Assembly (NCBI RefSeq): GCF_030553075.1
Contig: NZ_CP130701.1
Location: forward strand, 2,666,001-2,730,000
DNA: 64,000 nucleotides
Source: Halomonas sp. I5-271120
Lineage (GTDB): Bacteria > Pseudomonadota > Gammaproteobacteria > Pseudomonadales > Halomonadaceae
Direction: 5' to 3'
Shown: positions 46,912 through 53,780 of the stretch, one piece after another
How the letters are laid out: each line of letters opens with the position of its first letter
How positions within the stretch are numbered: the first letter of the stretch is position 1
Notes under the pieces: model-generated
Told to the model about the DNA's origin: nothing
Seen by the model: only the letters and a program-made list of their open reading frames with translations
Databases searched by the model: none
Made by a program: the position numbers and the translations under genes

Positions 46912-46926
46912 GATGAACGCTATTAT
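46899..46926 (+). promoter_or_regulatory. Candidate promoter of fliE
   Basis: TTGTCA - 16 bp - TATTAT, about 120 bp before the fliE start. The -10 is part of CGCTATT, which is shared with the flgB promoter region. Confidence 0.45.
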
Positions 46927-47046
46927 CCCCAGCTGCAGCAACGACAAAGGTCAGAAAAGCCTGCGGTTTTGTCGCCAATTGGCTGAATGGGCAGCGGCGT
47001 GTTCCTGCTAGTCTTCATGCACTACTACCAAGACGAGGCTACGTCC

Positions 47047-47376
47047 ATGAGTTCCCCTTCGATTCAGTCGGCGCTCCAACAGATGCAGAGCCTTTCCGCT
47101 CAGGCTAGCGGCGAGCAGCTCAAGGGGCAGTCCGTGTCCACGTCGGTTGGGCAGGGCGGCTTTGCCGACGAGCTCAGCTCATCGCTACAGCGCATCAATG
47201 AGATGCAACAGACGGCTGCCAGCCAGCGCACCGCATTCCTGTCAGGTGACAGCGACGTTGCGCTGAATGACGTGATGGTCGACATGCAGAAAGCCAGTGT
47301 GGCATTCGAAATGGGGGTGCAGGTCCGCAACCGCCTCGTCACCGCCTACAAGGACGTGATGAACATGCAGGTCTAG
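47047..47376 (+). CDS. fliE: Flagellar MS-ring/rod adapter FliE
   Basis: 109 aa from ATG 47047, ACGAGG upstream; in-frame ATGs at 46987 and 47017 would add non-family residues. The C-terminal half is the FliE signature: QTAASQRTAFLSGDSDVALNDVMVDMQKASVAFEMGVQVRNRLVTAYKDVMNMQV. It connects the MS ring with the rod and is the first exported rod protein. Divergent from fliF. Confidence 0.94.
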   Translation: MSSPSIQSALQQMQSLSAQASGEQLKGQSVSTSVGQGGFADELSSSLQRINEMQQTAASQRTAFLSGDSDVALNDVMVDMQKASVAFEMGVQVRNRLVTAYKDVMNMQV

Positions 47377-47617
47377 GCAGGCCTGACAACATTTCTTGCG
47401 GCTAAGCCGTGGGTATGACGTTTGCGGCGTGGGTACGAGTCCTGCGGATTGGCTTCCCTGATTTGCTCAAGGTTGCTTTTTTCAATTCCGGCATCGCTTG
47501 GCGCGGCATTGCTTGGCATGCCGACGAGAGCAGCAAGGCGCTAAGGTAAGGCGCTAAGAAGCGGCGGCCAGAAGCAAGGTTCATAAGCTTAAACGGCTTG
47601 GTATTCATATAGCCGGA

Positions 47618-48010
47618 TCAAACTTCGAGGCTGATCAGGCGTCCCTGCAGCTCGTCCAGCTGTTGTGCAATTCGCAGCACTTCTTCTGACGGGATCTGGC
47701 GAATTACGTCACCGCTGGCACGATCGACAATGCGCGTCACCACGCGAGTCGGGTGTTCATCGAGGGTGAACTCGATCCCGTAGCTGCGCATGACCTCGTT
47801 GATGCGTTGAAGAGGGGCAACCAGCTCCCCTGCACCCGGTGATCCAGTGCCGGTTGCAGCACTTGCGGTGGAGGCACCAAGCCCATCGGCGCCCGATTCG
47901 TCTGCTGGCGGCAGTTGAGCGAGAGCACTGTCCATGCGCTGACGTGGAGTGAGTTCATTTAACCCCGGCATTGCGTTCATAGCGCCTGTTTCATTGATCG
48001 GTGACGTCAT
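47618..48010 (-). CDS. flaG: FlaG-family flagellar protein
   Basis: 130 aa. Low-complexity N-half (Ala/Ser/Gly), then the FlaG domain LQRINEVMRSYGIEFTLDEHPTRVVTRIVDRASGDVIRQIPSEEVLRIAQQL. FlaG proteins influence filament length or flagellin handling; the exact role is not settled. It has its own near-perfect sigma-28 promoter, so it is expressed together with flagellin. The 241 bp between it and fliE carry no supported gene. Confidence 0.88.
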   Translation of the reverse strand: MTSPINETGAMNAMPGLNELTPRQRMDSALAQLPPADESGADGLGASTASAATGTGSPGAGELVAPLQRINEVMRSYGIEFTLDEHPTRVVTRIVDRASGDVIRQIPSEEVLRIAQQLDELQGRLISLEV

Positions 48011-48053
48011 GGCCTTTTCCCTTCATGTGCAGACGTTGATCCCCTGCAGTTCG

Positions 48054-48080
48054 TTATCGACGGGGGAGATGGAAACTTTA
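48054..48080 (-). promoter_or_regulatory. Sigma-28 promoter of flaG
   Basis: Reverse strand TAAAGTTT - 11 bp - GTCGATAA; the -35 is a perfect FliA consensus. Confidence 0.85.
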
Positions 48081-48178
48081 GCGAGATATTGCTTTCACCT
48101 TGGTGATGAATACGACCCCTGAAGCGACCTACCGGTTTTTACTTTTCCTTATCAGCGACCCAGGCGGATATCCAGAAC

Positions 48179-49051
48179 ATGAACCCCTCCACACTGATTG
48201 GTATTGCGGCCAGCTTGATGATGCTGGCCAGTGTGCTATTGCTGAGCGCCCAGGCGCCGTCTAGCTTCATCAACCTCCCCGGGCTTGCTATCGTGCTGAC
48301 CGGCACTCTTGCCGCCACTTTTATCAGCTATCCCTTGCGTGAAGTGGTGCGGGTGGTTCGCTTGGTTGGTCTGGTATTTCGTCGCGAGAACAGCCGTGTC
48401 GAAGAAGACCTGCAGGAGTTGGTGGGCCTGGCAAAGCTATGGTTTTCGGGCGACGTGCGAGGGGTCGAAAAAAGGCTGGACACCTTACGCAATCCTTTCA
48501 TGCGCACCGGCATTCAGTTGGTCATCGACAATACCCGTGAAGAAGAAATCATTGATTTGCTGAGCTGGCGAATTGCCCGTCTAAAAGCCCGTGAGCGGGC
48601 CGAAGCACAGATATTTCGCACCATGGCCCTCTATGCGCCGGCCTTTGGCATGATTGGCACCCTGGTCGGGCTGGTCAATATGCTGGAGGGCATGGACGCC
48701 GCACAGATCGGCATTATTGGTGAGCGCATGGCCGTGGCCCTGCTGACGACCTTTTACGGGATCGTGTTGGCGAACCTGATTTTCAAGCCGATCGCCGTGA
48801 AACTCGAACGACGCACCGAAGAGCGCTTGATCGCCATGAATATGATCCTCGAAGGCGTATCGCTAATGTCGCGTCGGCGTTTGCCGTCGTTCATCGAAGA
48901 GACCCTCAAGTCGTTGATGGCCAATCATCGCGACGAGCTTCGTGATGAGCTGGGTGACGAACCCAATAACGCCGCAGATGCTCAAGCGGCCAGCGGAAAG
49001 CCACGCCGGCGGTTGCCCAAGATGATGCGTAAGGCCCGTAATAATGCGTGA
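48179..49051 (+). CDS. Second MotA-type stator subunit
   Basis: 290 aa, MotA/TolQ/ExbB superfamily. N-terminal two helices (LIGIAASLMMLASVLLLSAQ, LPGLAIVLTGTLAATFISYPL), a cytosolic domain, then AQIFRTMALYAPAFGMIGTLVGLVNML and MAVALLTTFYGIVLANLIFKPIAVKLERRTEER, with the conserved Pro of the channel helix. It differs from the MotA at 61032 and looks closer to PomA/MotC/LafT proteins. The C-terminal tail is basic. The ion (H+ or Na+) cannot be told from sequence alone. The stop overlaps the partner gene by 8 bp. Confidence 0.85.
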   Translation: MNPSTLIGIAASLMMLASVLLLSAQAPSSFINLPGLAIVLTGTLAATFISYPLREVVRVVRLVGLVFRRENSRVEEDLQELVGLAKLWFSGDVRGVEKRLDTLRNPFMRTGIQLVIDNTREEEIIDLLSWRIARLKARERAEAQIFRTMALYAPAFGMIGTLVGLVNMLEGMDAAQIGIIGERMAVALLTTFYGIVLANLIFKPIAVKLERRTEERLIAMNMILEGVSLMSRRRLPSFIEETLKSLMANHRDELRDELGDEPNNAADAQAASGKPRRRLPKMMRKARNNA

Positions 49052-50120
49052 GGCAAAACATGGGCGAACCAGCAAACACGATATTCTCGACGATGCCGTC
49101 CCTGAGGACAGCAGCAGCGTATGGATGCTCAGCTATATCGATGTGATGACGCTGCTGGTTGCCCTGTTTGCCCTGCTATTGGCGGTCGCCGCCGCAAATG
49201 ACGCAGACGAGCCAAATGAGCAACTGTCGGGTGGACCGCTTGCAGAACAGGTATCGCCGGGGGCTATTGTTGTGGCGCTGGGTGTCGGTAATGGAGCGCC
49301 TGTGTTCGTTCCTGATGAGGCGCTACGCGTCCAGACGAAGGGAGCGGTGATGCTGGCCGGTGCCATCCAGGCCTGGCAGCAGGCGGCGTTGGAGGGAATG
49401 ACAGCCTCATCCCGTTCTCAGTCTGAAAGACAAGCCATTACTCGCGAGCCCTTGGCCCTGGCGGAACACCTGCCAGCGCCGGTAAAGCAGCTTGATCCGT
49501 CTGGTGCCCTGGCACTTCGTCCGTCGTCTGGTGGGGGCGCAGGATTTGCTTCTATGCCCACTGTTATGCTCGACCAGCGTCTCAATCTAGCGGCGCTTGG
49601 CGATATGGAAGTCGTCGTTACGCCCGCCGCACCTGCCAATACCGTTCGCTTATCTCCAGAGGCGGTAGCGGCCGCGACAGATCTTAGCGATGCCATCGAA
49701 TCACAGCTCGCCGACGCCACGGTGCTGCCAAGCCTGGAGGGCGTGGAGGTCGCAAGGGTCGCTGAAGGCCTCAATCTGCGCATCCAGGACCGGCTGGTCT
49801 TTGAGTCTGCCGCCGCGGACCTGACCGAGATCGGGGAAGACGTCGTCAACCGGCTGGTGAGCATCATTCAGCGCTACGACGGCACCGTTTCGGTGGAGGG
49901 CCATACCGATAGCCGTGACATCAACACCGATCGCTTCCCATCCAACTGGGAGCTGTCTGCAGCACGTGCCACCGCGATTCTTCGCCAACTTCAGGTGGCC
50001 GGCGTCGACGGTCAGCGGCTAAGAGCGATTGGCTACGGCGATACACGGCCGCTGGAAAGCAACGATACGCCAGAAGGGCGGTCAGCGAACCGGCGGGTGG
50101 AGGTGATTGTGCATTTGTAG
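49044..50120 (+). CDS. Second MotB-type stator subunit (OmpA-like C-terminus)
   Basis: 358 aa. The single helix WMLSYIDVMTLLVALFALLLAVAAAN carries the ion-binding Asp (D33) of MotB-type proteins. A long linker (residues 60-240) follows, then the peptidoglycan-binding OmpA/MotB domain (DRLVFESAAADLTEIGEDVVNRLVSIIQRYDGTVSVEGHTDSRDINTDRFPSNWELSAARATAILRQL). The linker is longer than in the MotB at 61907. It forms the second stator with the preceding gene. Confidence 0.85.
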   Translation: MREAKHGRTSKHDILDDAVPEDSSSVWMLSYIDVMTLLVALFALLLAVAAANDADEPNEQLSGGPLAEQVSPGAIVVALGVGNGAPVFVPDEALRVQTKGAVMLAGAIQAWQQAALEGMTASSRSQSERQAITREPLALAEHLPAPVKQLDPSGALALRPSSGGGAGFASMPTVMLDQRLNLAALGDMEVVVTPAAPANTVRLSPEAVAAATDLSDAIESQLADATVLPSLEGVEVARVAEGLNLRIQDRLVFESAAADLTEIGEDVVNRLVSIIQRYDGTVSVEGHTDSRDINTDRFPSNWELSAARATAILRQLQVAGVDGQRLRAIGYGDTRPLESNDTPEGRSANRRVEVIVHL

Positions 50121-50266
50121 CCTGTTGAAGTTGGGTGCGGCATGGCCCGGGGAGAGTGGGTGGAAGTGAGTGGAGAGAGAGGTGAGAAGATAAGGGAGGG
50201 GGCAGCACTGAAGGTAATGTTTGAACCGCAGCGTCATAAAACTGCTGTACCCAGCAGCCAGCAGGC

Positions 50267-50497
50267 TTATTCTTTGAGCATCGCTCGTGTGTAACAGGCT
50301 TGATCTTTTATCGCCTGATCATAGATGGCCAGCAGTTTGTTATAGTCTTCTTGCATTTCTCCATTCATGCCGGTGCTGTCGAAACGCTCGATTAGTTGCT
50401 TGGTATCCTGGATAAGCTGATCAAGCTCACGAATTACTCGCTGATAATCGTTTTCCTGCATGGGGGCGGGTATTGTTTCCGGCTTTTCATCTGGCAT
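50267..50497 (-). CDS. Hypothetical helical protein downstream of fliC
   Basis: 76 aa: MPDEKPETIPAPMQEND then a predicted helix-turn-helix hairpin (VIRELDQLIQDTKQLIERFDS... and ...KLLAIYDQAIKDQACYTRAML). I do not recognise the family. The size, helical content and position behind fliC and the 118-aa gene suggest a small flagellin-associated chaperone or accessory factor. That is an inference from context. Ribosome site weak. Confidence 0.5.
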   Translation of the reverse strand: MPDEKPETIPAPMQENDYQRVIRELDQLIQDTKQLIERFDSTGMNGEMQEDYNKLLAIYDQAIKDQACYTRAMLKE

Positions 50498-50531
50498 GGC
50501 GCGTCCACTTATTTAGAGTTGCGTGATGGCG

Positions 50532-50888
50532 CTATGAGTTGGCGTATAGAGTGCGAATTCGTTGGTGCAGTCGCTTCAAGTGCTCGATCGCTGCCGCTTC
50601 ACTCTTGTCGATATCAACTTCAGGCCCGCAAGATTGTCGGCTGACTCCAAGCCGAGAAAGGGTCGCCTCATGTCGCTTGGTGAGGTGTTCGATATTCATG
50701 CGAATGATGAGAAGTTCCGTATCCAGTTCGGCTTTCAGGTTTTCCTCCCGCTTTCGCTCTTCGACACTCTCTTGCCGCTGAATACTTGCCGACAAGTTGT
50801 GATCAACGAAGCTCTGGATGGAAGCCAGCTTGGGCAGGATATCGTCAATGATCTCCCGTGCCGGAATCCTTGTATTCGGTTGATCCAT
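50532..50888 (-). CDS. Hypothetical helical protein between fliC and the 76-aa gene
   Basis: 118 aa, ATG 50888 with AAGGGG upstream, directly after the fliC terminator. Highly charged helices (ESVEERKREENLKAELDTELLIIRMNIEHLTKRHEATLSRLG). Not recognised by me; no membrane segments or signal peptide. It may be expressed by read-through from the fliC promoter. A role as flagellar accessory or chaperone is plausible only from position. Confidence 0.55.
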   Translation of the reverse strand: MDQPNTRIPAREIIDDILPKLASIQSFVDHNLSASIQRQESVEERKREENLKAELDTELLIIRMNIEHLTKRHEATLSRLGVSRQSCGPEVDIDKSEAAAIEHLKRLHQRIRTLYANS

Positions 50889-50907
50889 TAAGTTGGCCCC
50901 TTAAAAA

Positions 50908-50933
50908 AACAGGCCTCCAACTGGAGGCCTGTT
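50908..50933 (-). terminator. Terminator of fliC
   Basis: AACAGGCCTCC / GGAGGCCTGTT 11-bp stem with a 4-nt loop, followed on the reverse strand by a TTTTT run, 33 bp after the fliC stop. Confidence 0.9.
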
Positions 50934-50965
50934 CGGTATCACGCTTTATGGTGCAACCTTGCGGT

Positions 50966-52201
50966 TTAACCCAGCAGAGACAGCACGCCCTGTGGCAGCT
51001 GGTTGGCCTGGGCCAGCACGGAAGTACCGGCCTGCTGCAGGATCTGGTTCTTGGTCATGTCGGCCACTTCGGTCGCATAGTCGGCATCTTCGATGCGCGA
51101 ACGAGCGTCGGAAAGGTTGGTCTCGTTGGTCTGAAGGTTGGTAATGGCAGACTCGAAGCGGTTTTGGACAGCACCAAGATCTGAACGCAGCGTGTCGACC
51201 TTGCTAAGTGCATCATCCAGGGTCGACAGTGGATCAGCAGTGCTTCCATTCTGAAGACTAGCGGCACTCAATGAAGTACCATCAACTGTAAATGCTGCAG
51301 TTCCTGCTGTTGAAGTAGTATCTGCATCTTGCGGATCTAGTGCCACATAAAAAGTCTTAGCAGCGCCGTCGGCAGCAACATCAAGTCCTTTGCTAGCCAG
51401 GCTCTCTGAAGCGGCTTGACCTGCAGCGTCATTTGTAAGTGTAACTGAGACCTCGGCATACCAGTTGCCTTTACTGTCTACTTGGGCGTTGCCAGTAGAC
51501 GTATCAGCAATAGTAACACTAGCATTTCCGCTCAAGCCCAAGGAAGTTTGCAGGTTAGCTGAGAAGTCATTGATAGTAGATGTAGTTACTGCCGTAGTAT
51601 CACCATATGCCTCTTTCATGGCTGCAGTAGGGCCGCCAGTCTGAGCTGTAAAGCCTCCGGCAACATCTGGCCCGGAAACGCTAAAAGTACTCAAGCCCAA
51701 GGTTGAAGAGGTGATTTCTTCTAAGTTAACGGAGATCTGCTCGCCGTCATTTGCCCCGACTTGGATGCTGAGAGCTTGGTCCTCTGAAAGTACCTTCACA
51801 CCGTTAAAATCGGTTTGTTGAGAGATGCGGTTGATCTCTCCCAGACGTTGACCGATTTCAGCCTGGATGGAGTCCAAGTCTTTTTGAGAGTTGGTGCCGT
51901 TCTGTGCCTGTACGCTCAGCTCGCGCACACGCTGCAGGTTGTCGTTCACCTGATTGAGAGCACCCTCAGCAGTCTGGGCGACGGAGATGCCGTCGTTGGC
52001 GTTGCGCTGCGCCTGACCGAGGCCGGTGATCTGACTCGACATGCGGTTGGCGATGGCCTGACCGGCGGCGTCGTCCTTGGCGCTGTTGATGCGCAGGCCG
52101 GAAGACAGGCGCTCCATGGAGGTAGTCAGGGCGCTCTTGGATTCGCTGAGGTTCTGCTGACCAATCATCGAGGTGATGTTGGTGTTGATTCCCATTGACA
52201 T
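50966..52201 (-). CDS. fliC: Flagellin FliC
   Basis: 411 aa. Conserved D0/D1 N-terminus (MGINTNITSMIGQQNLSESKSALTTSMERLSSGLRINSAKDDAAGQAIANRMSSQITGLGQAQRNANDGISVAQTAEGALNQVNDNLQRVRELSVQAQNGT) and C-terminus (LGAVQNRFESAITNLQTNETNLSDARSRIEDADYATEVADMTKNQILQQAGTSVLAQANQLPQGVLSLL). The central ~200 residues are variable surface domain, Thr/Ser/Asp-rich, with slightly lower GC than the ends. Filament subunit, single flagellin gene in the window. A second Met (52195) is an alternative start. Confidence 0.97.
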   Translation of the reverse strand: MSMGINTNITSMIGQQNLSESKSALTTSMERLSSGLRINSAKDDAAGQAIANRMSSQITGLGQAQRNANDGISVAQTAEGALNQVNDNLQRVRELSVQAQNGTNSQKDLDSIQAEIGQRLGEINRISQQTDFNGVKVLSEDQALSIQVGANDGEQISVNLEEITSSTLGLSTFSVSGPDVAGGFTAQTGGPTAAMKEAYGDTTAVTTSTINDFSANLQTSLGLSGNASVTIADTSTGNAQVDSKGNWYAEVSVTLTNDAAGQAASESLASKGLDVAADGAAKTFYVALDPQDADTTSTAGTAAFTVDGTSLSAASLQNGSTADPLSTLDDALSKVDTLRSDLGAVQNRFESAITNLQTNETNLSDARSRIEDADYATEVADMTKNQILQQAGTSVLAQANQLPQGVLSLLG

Positions 52202-52305
52202 GGTGATGTCCTTCCTGTTTTTGAGGGCTCCATTGGCTGGCCGCGGTGTCGGCTGAGCGAGTCACGCCGGGCCTGCCACAACGGCGCCGTTGGCCGTTAC
52301 CTTAG

Positions 52306-52332
52306 TTATCGGAAGGTGTCGAAAAAGCTTTA
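52306..52332 (-). promoter_or_regulatory. Sigma-28 promoter of fliC
   Basis: Reverse strand TAAAGCTT - 11 bp - TCCGATAA, about 105 bp upstream of the fliC start, leaving a long leader. Confidence 0.88.
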
Positions 52333-52361
52333 GGGCTTGATGCAGATTTTTTGATAAAGGC

Positions 52362-53122
52362 TCAGGCTGAGGGATGAGAGTTCACGTCGCGGGCAGCAGA
52401 GATGGCCGTTCGCGGGGACTCGTTGTGGTTTTCGCTTTGGTTTTCGCTTTCGTTTTCATTACGAGCGTCGTTGGCAGCCCCGCGCGCATCATCCATTTCG
52501 CTTTGCTGCATCGCGAGCTCCAGCCGCGCGGCCATCAGGTGCTGGCTGGCCTGAGCGGCGACCTTGCGATCCTGCGCCGAGGGCTCTGCGGGGGCATTGG
52601 CCGCGGCGCGGATCTGTTCCATTTTGGCGATGGTGGCGGCGGGGTCGCCGGGCACGGGGCTTGAATCGATCGACACCTCGCCGGCCACGGCATACTGCTG
52701 GCCGTCGGGGCCGCGCTCATATTCATATTCGATGCTGCCGGCGAACTTGCCGCCTGTGCTTTGATGGGCATGCTCGTGCTGACGCACCTCGCGGTCGGTC
52801 TGCTTGAGCCTGTCGAGTTGTTGTAGCTCGGCCTCGGTTAATGCCTCTTGGTTGGTCTTATTATGCGGGGCCTTGGTGTGCTCTGAGGTATCTGGCTTGT
52901 TGGTAGGCTTATCATCTGTCTTTTGGCCTGACTCGGGGGCGCCCGCCTGTCGAGTTGGCTGTATCTTGGAGGTGGACTGGGCATTTTAAGCTTGTGCGGC
53001 GTGTTGAGCTTCCTGGTGGGCGGATGATTTGTCACTGGTGCCTCTGGATGCCGCTGCGGCATCTACACGCTCGGCAGGGCGCTGGATCGTGGGCTGAAGG
53101 CTGTGATGGGCGCGACTTGCAT
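52362..53122 (-). pseudogene. SprA-like putative metalloprotease, frame-disrupted
   Basis: The 3' part (52362-52985) encodes a SprA-type protein: LTEAELQQLDRLKQTDREVRQHEHAHQSTGGKFAGSIEYEYERGPDGQQYAVAGEVSIDSSPVPGDPAATIAKMEQIRAAANAPAEPSAQDRKVAAQAS, with an HExxH-like HEHAH. In this frame no start codon exists before GTG 52787, which is inside the conserved part. A TAA at 52988-52986 interrupts the frame; upstream of it the same frame continues with plausible coding sequence (ERVDAAAASRGTSDKSSAHQEAQHAAQA). An ATG with a good ribosome site at 53122 is in another frame. So one frameshift and one stop appear to have broken the gene, or the reading is affected by sequencing error. Confidence 0.6.
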
Positions 53123-53263
53123 GGCATCACCTGTGATCGAGGTAAGGTTGTTCGGCGTTAACGGCGCTTGGCCGGTAAAGTGGTGTCATCAGTATTTCCT
53201 TATGGCGCGGCCATCGCAAGCCAAGAGGGCGGGCAGTGAATTAACGTAAAAAAGGAGTCCGCG

Positions 53264-53497
53264 GTGCCGTGTGTCGATATCTGGCTGAGCCTGAGTCGTG
53301 AACAATGCCTGGGGTACTACCAGGGCCAGGTGCAGCAGGTCTATGCAAGGGCCCTGGATGGGCGTCGTGTAGCGTTCCCGGCAAGCGCGCTGAACAGGGT
53401 CGTGGGCAAGCACGGCGTGGAGGGCCATTTTCGCCTGAGCTTTTCTGGCGAAGGGCGTTTTGAGTCGCTGACGAGCATAGGGGGGGCGGGCCAGTAA
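53264..53497 (+). CDS. DUF2835-family protein
   Basis: 77 aa starting at GTG 53264, with AAAGGAG 7 nt upstream. Pattern WLSLSREQCLGYYQGQVQQVYARALDGRRVAFPASALNRVVGKHGVEGHFRLSFSGEGRFESL matches the small DUF2835 proteins common in gammaproteobacteria as I recall them. Function unknown. It lies alone between the SprA-like pseudogene and the PilZ/HD-GYP gene; no flagellar link is evident from its sequence. Confidence 0.75.
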   Translation: MPCVDIWLSLSREQCLGYYQGQVQQVYARALDGRRVAFPASALNRVVGKHGVEGHFRLSFSGEGRFESLTSIGGAGQ

Positions 53498-53680
53498 GAG
53501 TCGTGATCCGCTGGGAGCTCTATTGACTAATCGCGCTTTAGACAGCTTTTCATGATGGTGCCGCCATGAAAAGCACGCGTGCTGGCCGTTTGCTGTCAGC
53601 GTGCTCTTCCCTACTAGTGCGCGTCGAGGGTGTGTCGAGTACGTGTAGAGAGACTCGAGTTACCTGATCTTTAGCAGCCT

Positions 53681-53707
53681 TAAAGGTTTGTTACATAAAG
53701 CCGATAG
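53681..53707 (+). promoter_or_regulatory. Sigma-28 promoter of the PilZ/HD-GYP gene
   Basis: TAAAGGTT - 11 bp - GCCGATAG. Transcription would start near 53714, which rules out the upstream TTG (53688) as start codon and fits ATG 53781. Confidence 0.85.
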
Positions 53708-53780
53708 CAAAAAAATGGGCGTTACTACCTGCGCAGCGGCCGCTAGGCGCGGGCAGTGCAATCGAAGAGATGAGGGTGGG

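Noticed and set aside
47402..47608. 68-aa reverse ORF with a signal-like stretch between fliE and flaG
   Set aside because: No convincing ribosome site or family pattern; the hydrophobic part is short. Could be real, but I cannot support it.
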